From Taishania pollutisoli (GTDB lineage: Bacteria; Bacteroidota; Bacteroidia; Flavobacteriales_D; Crocinitomicaceae), in assembly GCF_014518315.1 (NCBI RefSeq), contig NZ_JACVEL010000001.1, positions 248,001 through 312,000 on the forward strand: DNA of 64,000 bases, given 5' to 3'. The position numbers and the translations under genes were made by a program. Below the pieces are notes generated by a model. That model was not told where the DNA came from. It did no database searches and was given only the letters and a program-made list of their open reading frames with translations. Every line of letters begins with the position of its first letter. The stretch's first letter is position 1. Of this stretch, positions 41,804-49,641 are shown one piece after another.

Positions 41804-43393
41804 ATGGTTGCAGACTTATATATACGTGTGTCTACGGACGAACAGGCGGATAAGGGATATTCTCAAAGAGATCAGGAAGAACGACTTCAACAGTATTGTC
41901 AAAGGAATGGAATTGAGGTGCGGGATATCATCTACGAAGATCACTCTGCTAAATCTTTTCAAAGACCAGAATGGACAAAGCTACTTTCAAAGTTAAAAAG
42001 CAAACGAGGCAAAACAAATCTGGTTTTATTTACCAAATGGGATAGGTTTAGTAGGAATGCGGGTGATGCGTATCAAATGATCAGCACGTTGCGCATGCTG
42101 GGTGTTGAACCTCAGGCTATCGAACAGCCTTTGGATCTCTCTATTCCTGAAAACAAAATGATGCTTGCTTTTTATCTGGCGGCTCCCGAGGTAGAAAATG
42201 ACCGTAGGGCATTGAACGTCTTTCATGGTATGCGACGTGCAAAAAAGGAAGGACGATGGATGGGAACTGCTCCGGTTGGCTATGTCAATAAAATTACCGA
42301 AGATCATAAAAAGTATATCGCTATTCATCCCATAGAAGGACCTTTGCTCAGGTGGGCATTTGAGCAACTTAGTGAAGATACCTACAACACCGAACAAATC
42401 TGGAAAATGGTTCGTGAGAAGGCCAAAGAAAGCGGACAGAAGAGATTTAGTAAGAATAATTTTTGGGTTGCGATCAGAAATCCTGTCTACTGTGGAAAAA
42501 TATTTGTTCCTCCCTACGAAAATGAAACTGGATATTTCGTTCACGGTCAGCATGAGCCTTTGGTAAGCGAAGAATTGTTCAATAGCGTACAGGACGTCCT
42601 AGATGGACGTAAAAGAACTATCAAGCCCAAAGTGGTGTCCATAGATAATCTTCCACTGAGAGGCTTTCTAGCCTGCCCTAAATGCAGTCGTACACTGACA
42701 GGTAGTGCTTCTCGTGGCAAGCTGGGTAAATACTACTATTATTACCACTGTACTTCCAAATGTGGTACTCGGTTCAAGGCTCAGGACACGAATCAGCTAT
42801 TCATTAAGCAACTCGGTGAATTAATTCCAAAGCCTGGCATGGTGGAATTGTTTGTTGAATCTATTAAGTACGAGTTCGCAAAGCAGACACAGCAGCAAAA
42901 TTCGGAAAGAAAAAGATTACTGGATGAACTGGATGAATTAAACGCGAGAATGCAGAAGGCACGTATCCAAAAAGTCGAAGGGACACTTGATGATGAAGAT
43001 TTTGTCCATATTAAAAAGGAAACAAATCAACGTATTGAACAGATAGAACAACAGCTTGGTAAGTTGGCAAACAACTTCAAAGAGATTGATTCACTGTTCG
43101 AATCTGCTGCCTATCAGCTATATAAGCTTGATGAAAGATTTGAAAAAGCTACTCCTGAAGAACAACGAATAATCTTGGGTTCGATATTCCCTGAAAAAAT
43201 CGTTTTCGACGGAAATATACATCGAACCCCGAGAGTCAACGAAGTGATTCGTCTCATGTATCAGAAAACCAGCGTATTAGAGGGTGAAAAAAATGGGACA
43301 AATCTATCTTTTGTAGATTTGTCCCAAGAAGTGATCCCGCTGGGATTCGAACCCAGGACCCATACATTAAAAGTGTATTGCTCTACCAGCTGA
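41804..43393 (+). CDS. Large serine recombinase (site-specific integrase)
   Basis: About 529 codons. Catalytic Ser10 in LYIRVSTDEQ, the resolvase core (TKWDRFSRNAGD), a recombinase domain (GTAPVGYVNKI), a zinc ribbon (CPKCSRTLTG from Cys291 to HCTSKCGTRF) and a coiled coil (KRLLDELDELNARMQKARIQ). The frame runs into the reverse side of tRNA-Lys: its last 20 or so codons (PLGFEPRTHTLKVY) are tRNA sequence. This means the element is joined to the chromosome at the tRNA 3' end and the protein tail is supplied by the attachment site. Confidence 0.9.
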   Translation: MVADLYIRVSTDEQADKGYSQRDQEERLQQYCQRNGIEVRDIIYEDHSAKSFQRPEWTKLLSKLKSKRGKTNLVLFTKWDRFSRNAGDAYQMISTLRMLGVEPQAIEQPLDLSIPENKMMLAFYLAAPEVENDRRALNVFHGMRRAKKEGRWMGTAPVGYVNKITEDHKKYIAIHPIEGPLLRWAFEQLSEDTYNTEQIWKMVREKAKESGQKRFSKNNFWVAIRNPVYCGKIFVPPYENETGYFVHGQHEPLVSEELFNSVQDVLDGRKRTIKPKVVSIDNLPLRGFLACPKCSRTLTGSASRGKLGKYYYYYHCTSKCGTRFKAQDTNQLFIKQLGELIPKPGMVELFVESIKYEFAKQTQQQNSERKRLLDELDELNARMQKARIQKVEGTLDDEDFVHIKKETNQRIEQIEQQLGKLANNFKEIDSLFESAAYQLYKLDERFEKATPEEQRIILGSIFPEKIVFDGNIHRTPRVNEVIRLMYQKTSVLEGEKNGTNLSFVDLSQEVIPLGFEPRTHTLKVYCSTS

Positions 43394-43404
43394 GCTACGG
43401 AATC
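43332..43404 (-). tRNA. tRNA-Lys (anticodon TTT)
   Basis: Acceptor GATTCCG pairs with CGGGATC, discriminator A. The anticodon stem ATACA/TGTAT encloses CTTTTAA, anticodon TTT. The T arm contains GGTTCGAATCC. CCA is not encoded. It overlaps the 3' end of the serine recombinase frame and is the probable attachment site. Confidence 0.95.
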
Positions 43405-43425
43405 AAAACTAATTCATTAGGGGCG

Positions 43426-43455
43426 CAAAGTTATTCATTTATTTTAAATGGACAA
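43426..43455 (-). promoter_or_regulatory. Promoter of tRNA-Lys
   Basis: On the minus strand TTG (43455-43453), 19 bases, then TAACTTTG (43433-43426), an excellent Bacteroidota promoter ending 21 bases before the tRNA. Confidence 0.7.
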
Positions 43456-43600
43456 CTTTTCAAGGACAATTTTTTGCTGCAAATCCAAAAGTTGTAAAAA
43501 TCCTGTTCGAAAACAACTGATTTTGAGTTCCAATAACCAAAAAAGAAATTATTTTTTTATTCAAACAACGCATTTTTCCTTCTGTTTCAGAATTTATTTA

Positions 43601-43608
43601 TAAATTTG
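43601..43608 (+). promoter_or_regulatory. Promoter -7 element of tRNA-Cys
   Basis: TAAATTTG, an exact TAnnTTTG, 42 bases before tRNA-Cys. The -33 element is not clear. Confidence 0.55.
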
Positions 43609-43650
43609 TCGTCCAATCTTGATAAATAACCCTGTCAAATTGGTAAAAAT

Positions 43651-43721
43651 GGTCCTGTGGCCGAGGGGTTAGGCACCGGTCTGCAAAACCGTGCACAGCG
43701 GTTCGAATCCGCTCGGGACCT
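43651..43721 (+). tRNA. tRNA-Cys (anticodon GCA)
   Basis: Acceptor GGTCCTG pairs with CGGGACC, discriminator T as usual for tRNA-Cys. The anticodon loop reads CTGCAAA (GCA). T arm GCGGTTCGAATCCGC is perfect. Confidence 0.94.
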
Positions 43722-43741
43722 CACAAAAAACATAAAAATTG

Positions 43742-43771
43742 GCCCCAATGAACACATTGGGGCTTTTTTTT
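43742..43771 (+). terminator. Intrinsic terminator after tRNA-Cys
   Basis: GCCCCAATG (43742-43750) pairs with CATTGGGGC (43755-43763) around a 4-base loop, followed by eight T. Confidence 0.9.
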
Positions 43772-43805
43772 GCACTGCACAGTGCTTACTTATACAGACA
43801 GAAAT

Positions 43806-44801
43806 ATGAAAGTACTTGTAACAGGTCCTGATGGTGTACTTGGAAGCAACCTGGTTCGGGAATTATTAAAACGCAATTACGACGTCAGCGTTTTATTGCT
43901 GGAAGGAACAAATTCCCCTACCCTCTCGGGGTTACCCATTACTTCATTCTACGGAAATATTACCAACCCGGAATCATTGAACGAACCATTTTCCAACCAG
44001 GATGTGGTCATTCACTGTGCAGCAGCTACCAATGTATTTCCACCCAGAAATGAATTCATCAACAAAGTAAACATTGAAGGGACAAAAAACATCGCAGACG
44101 CCTGTCTGAAACACAACATCAAACGACTGATTTACGTTGGAACAGCCAATTCATTTTCTTACGGTACGACCAAAGATAAACCGGGAGTAGAAGACACTCC
44201 TTACTTGTCTGTCAGATATGGTCTGGACTACATGGATTCCAAACGTTACGCACAGGATTACATCATCGATGCCGTCAAAACGAAAGGGTTACCTGCCATT
44301 GTGGTCAATCCGACATTCATGATCGGACCGTATGATTCAAAACCCAGTTCGGGGTTGATGATTCTCGCATTGCACCAGGGGCGTGTTCCGGGGTACACCA
44401 GCGGCGGAAAAAATTATGTGGCCGTCAAAGACGTTGCATTTGCGATTGCACAGGCCATTGAGAAAGGTAGAATCGGTGAATGTTACATTCTGGGAAATGA
44501 AAACCTCACGTACCGGGAAGCATTCAATAAACTCGCGCAGGCGATTGATGCAAAACCGCCGAAACGGAAATTAGCCAATTCGGTGGTGATTTCATACGGA
44601 GTAGTAAACGGGATAATGGCTAAACTGTTTAAATTTTATCCTGCAGTGACAAAAGAACTGGCAATTATTTCCTGTGATCACCATTATTATTCTGCCGAAA
44701 AAGCCCGAAGGGAACTGGATATGCCACAAACACCAATTGAGGTCGCCGTGAAAGAATGTTTTGAATGGTTTAAAGAAAACGGCTATCTTTCAAAAAAATA
44801 A
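43806..44801 (+). CDS. NAD-dependent epimerase/dehydratase family protein (extended SDR)
   Basis: A 331-residue extended short-chain dehydrogenase. Nucleotide-binding VTGPDGVLGSN replaces the usual GxxGxxG with GPDGVLG. The catalytic pair is YMDSK. HCAAATNV and VNPTFMIGPYD are typical of the dihydroflavonol-reductase/3-beta-hydroxysteroid-dehydrogenase branch. The start MKVLVTG at 43806 is the conserved one. It is followed by CPBP and SDR genes in a likely three-gene operon. The substrate is unknown; a sterol or polyprenyl alcohol is conceivable in this organism but unsupported by linkage. Confidence 0.82.
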   Translation: MKVLVTGPDGVLGSNLVRELLKRNYDVSVLLLEGTNSPTLSGLPITSFYGNITNPESLNEPFSNQDVVIHCAAATNVFPPRNEFINKVNIEGTKNIADACLKHNIKRLIYVGTANSFSYGTTKDKPGVEDTPYLSVRYGLDYMDSKRYAQDYIIDAVKTKGLPAIVVNPTFMIGPYDSKPSSGLMILALHQGRVPGYTSGGKNYVAVKDVAFAIAQAIEKGRIGECYILGNENLTYREAFNKLAQAIDAKPPKRKLANSVVISYGVVNGIMAKLFKFYPAVTKELAIISCDHHYYSAEKARRELDMPQTPIEVAVKECFEWFKENGYLSKK

Positions 44802-44807
44802 GCAGCT

Positions 44808-45560
44808 ATGTACAATTACTTTGAACTAAATCTGGAATGGAAAGACACCGACATGCAGGTGATCGTTCCGATCCTGTCCGCCCTGGTATTCTTTGTTATC
44901 TACTGGTTTACCGCACAGTCGGAAAAGGTCAAAGCATCGTTTTACAAAAAGTACGATTTTGACAATGCTTCTGCCAACCACATCTTTTTTACCAAATATT
45001 TCGGGTTTCTCTCGATGGGCGTCGCGCCGGTTATTGTTTGTTTCGTGTTGATAGACGGGATGACATTTGCAGACCTGGGACTGACATTTTATTCAGAAAC
45101 GGCATTTTTTACGCTTGTTTGGACAGTTGGTTTATGCGCATTGGTTATCCCATTGGCAGCATTCAGTGCTAAAAAGCCGAAAAATCTGGTCAATTACCCG
45201 CAAATTCGTGCAAAAAACTGGACAACGACCATTTACTATAAAAACTTGCTGGGATGGGCCTTGTACCTGTTCGGGTATGAATTGCTGTTCCGCGGCGTAT
45301 TGTTCATGCCGCTGATCGAACCATTGGGGATCTGGCCGGCAATCGCAATCAATATTGCCTTGTACTCAGCGACACACATTCCGAAAGGACTGGATGAAAC
45401 AATCGGAGCCATTCCACTGGGGGGTGTCTTGTGCTTACTGACCTATGCTTCCGGAACCATCTGGATTGCCGTGATTGTACACATTGCAATGGCATGGACA
45501 AACAGTTTAACAGCATTGAAACATCATCCTGAAATACAGTACACAAAAAATGGCAGGTAA
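44808..45560 (+). CDS. CPBP-family intramembrane metalloprotease-like protein
   Basis: A 250-residue membrane protein with about seven helices. The CPBP (CaaX protease / Abi) motifs appear as GYELLFRGVLF, YSATHIPKG and IVHIAMAW; the usual EExxxR is reduced to a single Glu (YELLFRG). The N-terminal 15 residues before MQVIVPI may not be used. It overlaps the following SDR gene by 11 bases and follows the epimerase gene by six, so it is in an operon. Whether it is proteolytic is uncertain. Confidence 0.8.
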   Translation: MYNYFELNLEWKDTDMQVIVPILSALVFFVIYWFTAQSEKVKASFYKKYDFDNASANHIFFTKYFGFLSMGVAPVIVCFVLIDGMTFADLGLTFYSETAFFTLVWTVGLCALVIPLAAFSAKKPKNLVNYPQIRAKNWTTTIYYKNLLGWALYLFGYELLFRGVLFMPLIEPLGIWPAIAINIALYSATHIPKGLDETIGAIPLGGVLCLLTYASGTIWIAVIVHIAMAWTNSLTALKHHPEIQYTKNGR

Positions 45561-46365
45561 ATTCCAGGGAAAAGTAGCCATAATTACAGGTTCCAGCAGG
45601 GGAATCGGGAAAGCTATTGCCATCGAACTGGCTAAAAACGGCGCTTCTATTGTCCTGAACGGGAGAAATGAACAACGCCTGCAGGAAACCGAACAGATCA
45701 TTCGCTCCATTCACCCCCATGTTGTTTCTATCTGCTGCGATGTTTCAGATATAAAGGCTTCTGAAGCGCTGATCGAAACCGCGATACAGCAATTCGGACG
45801 GCTTGACATTCTGGTGAACAATGTCGGTGTTTCTATGCGTGGGACGGTAGCAGAGTTAAATCCGGATGTGTTCAAAAAAGTATTTGAAAGCAATGTTTAC
45901 GGTTCTGTCAACCCAACCATTCCCGCGATTCCGTATTTACGCAAAACAAAGGGAAGCATCGTATTTATTTCCAGTTTAGCGGGTATCAGAGGACTTCCGG
46001 GACTTTCCGCTTATTGCTCTTCTAAAATGGCATTGAGAGCTATCGCAGAAAGCATTCGATTGGAAGAAAAAAGCAACGGTGTACATGTCGGATTGATCCA
46101 GGTAGGAATTACCGAAATCGAACACAACAAAGAAACAATCGCTGCTGACGGAAGTATGAAAACGCTCAAAAGCAGAGATAAATCAAATGTACAAACAACA
46201 GAGCAGGTTGCTATAGCAACAGTAAAAAATATACGGAGCAGGAAATTCATCACCACACTCACAGGAATCGGAAAAGTAAATAAATTCATGCAAGCCCGTT
46301 TCCCGATGCTGGTGGAACGCATTATATTGAAAAACCTGCACAAGTTTGAAGAAAAAAGCGAATAA
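45550..46365 (+). CDS. Short-chain dehydrogenase/reductase
   Basis: A 271-residue classical SDR: AIITGSSRGIGKAIA (TGxxxGIG), NNVG, FISSLAG (catalytic Ser) and YCSSKMA (YxxxK). The C-terminal 60 residues (NIRSRKFITTLTGIGKVNKFMQARFPMLVERII) resemble DHRS7-type reductases that act at membranes on lipid or retinoid-like substrates. Overlaps the CPBP gene and is probably translated with it. Confidence 0.88.
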   Translation: MAGKFQGKVAIITGSSRGIGKAIAIELAKNGASIVLNGRNEQRLQETEQIIRSIHPHVVSICCDVSDIKASEALIETAIQQFGRLDILVNNVGVSMRGTVAELNPDVFKKVFESNVYGSVNPTIPAIPYLRKTKGSIVFISSLAGIRGLPGLSAYCSSKMALRAIAESIRLEEKSNGVHVGLIQVGITEIEHNKETIAADGSMKTLKSRDKSNVQTTEQVAIATVKNIRSRKFITTLTGIGKVNKFMQARFPMLVERIILKNLHKFEEKSE

Positions 46366-46366
46366 T

Positions 46367-46440
46367 TAGTTGAAAGTAAAAAGTTGAGCAGAGTAAATCA
46401 CATTCTCAACTTTCAACTTTCAACTCTTAACTTTCAACTC
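46367..46440. repeat. Short A/T repeat cluster (GTTGAAAGT / CAACTTTCAAC)
   Basis: GTTGAAAGTAAAAAGTTGAG is followed 20 bases later by several tandem CAACTTTCAACT words, which can fold back on it. AGTTGAAAGTAAAAA recurs at 60161-60175. Such simple elements are common between Bacteroidota genes. The open frame of the next gene extends through it only by chance. Confidence 0.55.
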
Positions 46441-46446
46441 AAAAAA

Positions 46447-47154
46447 ATGTTAATAGGACAAGATTACCCTAAAATAGAATTTGAATTATTCGGACTCAAT
46501 CTGGTAGAGCCAAATGCATTTATCGGCGACCTGATCATCTTTTTGGTTGCTTTATACTATTATTTCAAGGTAAAAAAACAGGAATTGAACGGTTCGGATG
46601 ATTTTCTGAAAAACTGGCGCTTGTTTTACCTGTGGTTCGGAATTAGCTTTCTATGCGGCGGATTCGGACATGTTCTCTACAATTATACCGGAGTCATGGG
46701 AAAAACACCATCCTGGTTCCTTGGATTACTTGCTCCTTATTTTATTGAGCAAGCCATGCTTTCCATTTACCCGAATGTATCCCGCCGAAAACTGTTCAGA
46801 CAAATCTCGACCATTAAGTTAGTTGTCTTTGCACTGCTGGAATTAGTTATACTTTGTGTATTTGATATTTCCGATGCGCCTGAAAAAGGATTGTTGCTGC
46901 CTACACTGTCAACCACTGCAGGATTGTTTATCTGCCTCGGAATACTCGGATTTTACTACCAGCGAAAATTACATCCTTCGTTCAAGTACCTCTGGTATGC
47001 AATGATCGTATTGATTCTTTCAGCCATTCCGCAGGCAATGAAAATCAACATTCATCAGTACTGGGATCGAAACGATGTAAGTCATATATTTCTTTTACTC
47101 GCGTTGGTACTGTATTATCAAACAATCCGGCACTACCGGTGTTCCTCGCTTTAA
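46447..47154 (+). CDS. Seven-helix membrane protein of unknown function
   Basis: A 235-residue integral membrane protein. Hydrophobic segments are at about 20-38, 60-80, 88-105, 130-150, 165-185, 195-212 and 218-232, with conserved-looking GGFGHVLYNYTG in the second. No cofactor or family motif recognised. The start MLIGQDY at 46447 follows the repeat cluster; the extra 21 codons upstream translate the repeat (NFQLSTLNFQL) and are rejected. Confidence 0.6.
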   Translation: MLIGQDYPKIEFELFGLNLVEPNAFIGDLIIFLVALYYYFKVKKQELNGSDDFLKNWRLFYLWFGISFLCGGFGHVLYNYTGVMGKTPSWFLGLLAPYFIEQAMLSIYPNVSRRKLFRQISTIKLVVFALLELVILCVFDISDAPEKGLLLPTLSTTAGLFICLGILGFYYQRKLHPSFKYLWYAMIVLILSAIPQAMKINIHQYWDRNDVSHIFLLLALVLYYQTIRHYRCSSL

Positions 47155-47230
47155 AATTCCTTAATAAAAGTTGTATTGTTAGTTAATACATCTTTAATTT
47201 CTGTTTAATTCAATTTCGCTCAAAAGACAA

Positions 47231-47238
47231 GAACTTTG
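47231..47238 (+). promoter_or_regulatory. Candidate -7 element of leader 1
   Basis: GAACTTTG, 25 bases before the leader ORF. The second leader has GAAATTTG at 49477-49484, 27 bases before its ORF. Both are one base off TAnnTTTG. Confidence 0.4.
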
Positions 47239-47263
47239 TGCCGTATTCTCAAATTGAATAACA

Positions 47264-47326
47264 ATGGTACAGGTAATTGGTTTTGACATGCCGATGTCTA
47301 TGCTTTACGACAGGATTGTGTTTTAG
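47264..47326 (+). CDS. Conserved 20-residue leader peptide, copy 1
   Basis: Encodes MVQVIGFDMPMSMLYDRIVF and stops with TAG 70 bases before the surface-protein start. The copy at 49512 encodes MVTVIGYDMPMSMLYEASIL. In the shared part (VIG-DMPMSMLY) DNA differences fall at silent third positions (GTA/GTT, ATT/ATC, GGT/GGA, CCG/CCT, TCT/TCA, CTT/CTC), which argues that the peptide is translated and selected. It may act as a regulatory leader whose translation controls the downstream gene. I know no named family for it. Confidence 0.75.
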   Translation: MVQVIGFDMPMSMLYDRIVF

Positions 47327-47345
47327 CGTCATTCAGAGACACGTA

Positions 47346-47359
47346 TCGGTGTATTCCGA
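47346..47359 (+). promoter_or_regulatory. Conserved hairpin after leader 1
   Basis: TCGG-TGTATT-CCGA, preceded by GACACGTA and followed by CTTCTG, both conserved in the second leader. Compared with copy 2, two stem pairs change on both sides (T-A to C-G, C-G to G-C). Confidence 0.65.
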
Positions 47360-47396
47360 AAAAAGCTCTTCTGATTTATCTCTAAAACACTTGAAC

Positions 47397-49313
47397 ATGA
47401 AAGCATTATTATTTTTTGTCGGAATTATTTTCATCACATCCAATTCCGTTTTGAGTCAATTAATTGATGAACCTTTTATTGATGGATCACTACCTGCGGG
47501 ATGGTCGCAAAACAGCGTAACATTTACAACTGCAGCCGGGGGATATGCCAACTTTACTTCCAACAGCGCAACTTTAACATCACCTGTATTCAATGCCGAA
47601 ACAGCCTGCTCTTTACGGGTGGAATTTGAGGTCGCAAAATTCGGAACAGGAGGCGACGGACCTGTCACCATTCAATATTCCTTAAACGGAGGATCCACAT
47701 GGATTACACTCGGAAACTCAAGCACTCCAACCAGTTCCACTTATCTCTCCAATACGATGACTATTCCGAATGTTTCCAATAACATGATGATCCGCATCAC
47801 CAGAACAGCAAGTGCCAGCCAAAAACGATTCCGCAGCCTGGTAGTAACGGCTTTGGGGAATTGCGGAAGCACTAATACCGTCACAACGGGAACTGTCTCC
47901 GGGGGACCGTTTACGGTTACCTGCACCACTACGGACGCGGGAACCGTTGCTTTCACATCGGCAGGAACATTTACCGCAGGAAACACCTACACCGCTCAGC
48001 TTTCAGATGCTGCAGGTAGTTTTGCATCACCGACAACAATTGGTACATTAACGTCAACGGGAAATAGCGGTACGATCACGATTACAATTCCGTCCGCATT
48101 ACCTTCCGGAACAGGGTACAGTATCAGGATCGTTTCCAGTAATCCGGCAACAACAGGTAGCACCAGCGCTGCATTTTCAATTACCCTGAGCGGAGGACCC
48201 TGCACCTTGCTGGAACCGCACATTACAAGCGTGATCTACAACGGATGCAACGCCGGGTCGTGCCAGGAAGGACAATCGGAAGTTGTGTTTGCCACTACGG
48301 GCGGATACAGCATTGCCATCAACAACGCCAACAATATCAATTTAAACTATACCGCAGGAACTTCTTATGATATGCTGCTCTATTTTGTAAACGGATCATC
48401 CGTTACAACTGCACTCAATACTGCCGCAGGTTGCCCGGGGTTATTTTTAAATGGAATAACAACAATCATTCCTCCTAACTCCAGAATGATGTTTGTCTCC
48501 GAAGCATTTTGCCCGGAAAATTACAGCGGTTGGGACCAGTTTTGCGGAGAAGGACCAATTTATGTGATCTATGGCCGGGACGGAACCAGCACAACAACCG
48601 ATGGATGGGTCAGCGGCGGTAACTTCGGGAATTCCGGTACCGACAGAACATTCAATCTGGAGGTAACCGCGACAAACGGAACGACCTACACAACAAACTA
48701 CACCTACGACGGGAGCGGAAGTGACGGGAGATATGCCGTATACGGATCATCGTATCCGACTGGAACAAATCCGCGAACACCGGTTTCCAACGGAACACTC
48801 ACAAGTTGCTCGTTTACTCCCATTGTACTCGCATCCGAAGTGATCGGATATACAGGCACCTACGAGCATCAACGATCTGTGTTGACATGGGAAACAGCAA
48901 CAGAACGCAATAACAGCCATTTTTCCATCCTTCGTTCAACGGACGGAATGAACTGGAATAACATCGGGACCGTTGCAGGAGGTGGAAATTCAAATCAGCC
49001 GCTAAGCTATCAATTGATTGACTACACACCTGAAAACGGAACCAATTATTACCGCCTGGAATCAACCGATTTTGACGGGAAAATATTCCAACAGGGAATT
49101 GTATCTGTTGACGTTACTTCTTCGACAATTTATTACAATGAAACAACTGCCACTATTGAATTATCAGGAAACAGTACCATTGAAATTTATGCGACGGACG
49201 GAAGGCTGATCATGCAATCAATCGGTTCAAAACACATTCCATTCCACCATTCAGGGGTCTTTTTAGTTCACGATGTCAGTACGGGAAAAACCGTACGAAT
49301 GCTTATAAAATAG
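47397..49313 (+). CDS. T9SS-type secreted surface protein, short paralogue
   Basis: A 638-residue exported protein. Start MKALLFFVG at 47397 gives a signal peptide cut near LSQ. N-terminal jelly-roll-like domain (LRVEFEVAKF); one copy of a 105-residue Ser/Thr/Gly-rich domain from about residue 159 (GPFTVTCTTTDAGTVAFTSAG ... NSGTITITIPSALPSGTGY); a Cys-containing domain from about 270 (PHITSVIYNGCNAGSC); and a C-terminal module (LTWETATERNNSHFSILRS ... YYRLESTDFDGK) ending in a T9SS-type sorting tail (IEIYATDGRLIM ... VRMLIK). Probably an adhesin. Preceded by the leader peptide/hairpin and followed by its own terminator. Confidence 0.8.
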   Translation: MKALLFFVGIIFITSNSVLSQLIDEPFIDGSLPAGWSQNSVTFTTAAGGYANFTSNSATLTSPVFNAETACSLRVEFEVAKFGTGGDGPVTIQYSLNGGSTWITLGNSSTPTSSTYLSNTMTIPNVSNNMMIRITRTASASQKRFRSLVVTALGNCGSTNTVTTGTVSGGPFTVTCTTTDAGTVAFTSAGTFTAGNTYTAQLSDAAGSFASPTTIGTLTSTGNSGTITITIPSALPSGTGYSIRIVSSNPATTGSTSAAFSITLSGGPCTLLEPHITSVIYNGCNAGSCQEGQSEVVFATTGGYSIAINNANNINLNYTAGTSYDMLLYFVNGSSVTTALNTAAGCPGLFLNGITTIIPPNSRMMFVSEAFCPENYSGWDQFCGEGPIYVIYGRDGTSTTTDGWVSGGNFGNSGTDRTFNLEVTATNGTTYTTNYTYDGSGSDGRYAVYGSSYPTGTNPRTPVSNGTLTSCSFTPIVLASEVIGYTGTYEHQRSVLTWETATERNNSHFSILRSTDGMNWNNIGTVAGGGNSNQPLSYQLIDYTPENGTNYYRLESTDFDGKIFQQGIVSVDVTSSTIYYNETTATIELSGNSTIEIYATDGRLIMQSIGSKHIPFHHSGVFLVHDVSTGKTVRMLIK

Positions 49314-49329
49314 CTGACCCCAGAAAAAG

Positions 49330-49367
49330 AAAAAAGCCTGCTGCGTAAAAAACAGCAGGCTTTTTTT
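49330..49367 (+). terminator. Intrinsic terminator between the two surface protein genes
   Basis: AAAAAAGCCTGCTG pairs with CAGCAGGCTTTTTT around a 9-base loop, followed by a T run. It separates the two leader-controlled genes into independent transcripts. Confidence 0.9.
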
Positions 49368-49476
49368 CAATACACATCCGGCATTCCGGGCAAACCGATT
49401 TACAATGGTTTAAGTTATTAACACAACCCAATCCTTGTTGTTAATTATTTTTTTACCTTCCAGTAAAAAAATATTC

Positions 49477-49484
49477 GAAATTTG
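49477..49484 (+). promoter_or_regulatory. Candidate -7 element of leader 2
   Basis: GAAATTTG, placed 27 bases before the second leader ORF, matching the position and form of GAACTTTG before leader 1. Confidence 0.4.
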
Positions 49485-49511
49485 TTTTAGTAAATTCAAA
49501 ACCGAAGTTTT

Positions 49512-49574
49512 ATGGTAACTGTTATCGGATACGATATGCCTATGTCAATGCTCTACGAGGCATCAATTCTTTAG
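49512..49574 (+). CDS. Conserved 20-residue leader peptide, copy 2
   Basis: Encodes MVTVIGYDMPMSMLYEASIL, same length as copy 1, and stops with TAG 67 bases before the large surface protein start. The last four residues are not conserved, while the Met-rich DMPMSMLY core is. TTTAGCGT at the stop and the downstream GACACGTA are also shared. Neither leader is in frame with, or an extension of, the following protein. Confidence 0.75.
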   Translation: MVTVIGYDMPMSMLYEASIL

Positions 49575-49592
49575 CGTTGTGCAGTGACACGT

Positions 49593-49608
49593 ACGGGTGG
49601 ATGCCCGT
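49593..49608 (+). promoter_or_regulatory. Conserved hairpin after leader 2
   Basis: A-CGGG-TGGATG-CCCG-T, at the same distance from the leader stop as in copy 1, with the pairing kept by double changes. A ribosome finishing the leader would stand close to this hairpin. Confidence 0.65.
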
Positions 49609-49641
49609 AAAGTTCTTCTGCGTTCTGTTAAAGACACATTT

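Noticed and set aside
43332-43393. Final residues of the serine recombinase (PLGFEPRTHTLKVY) as a real protein domain
   Set aside because: These codons are the antisense of tRNA-Lys. They may be translated, but they are attachment-site sequence and not a conserved protein domain.
31833-43404. A matching second tRNA-Lys attachment site at the left edge of the island
   Set aside because: I looked for the tRNA 3' end sequence (TTCGAACCCAGG and neighbours) across the window and saw only the copy inside tRNA-Lys, so the left boundary is undetermined.
46367-46440. Tandem CAACTTTCAAC words as a CRISPR-like array
   Set aside because: Units are 7-11 bases with no spacers and no cas genes; it is a simple repeat.
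47264-47396. Known riboswitch class for the leader hairpin
   Set aside because: The structure is only a 4-5-bp stem with a 6-base loop beside a conserved peptide; it matches no riboswitch core that I recognise.
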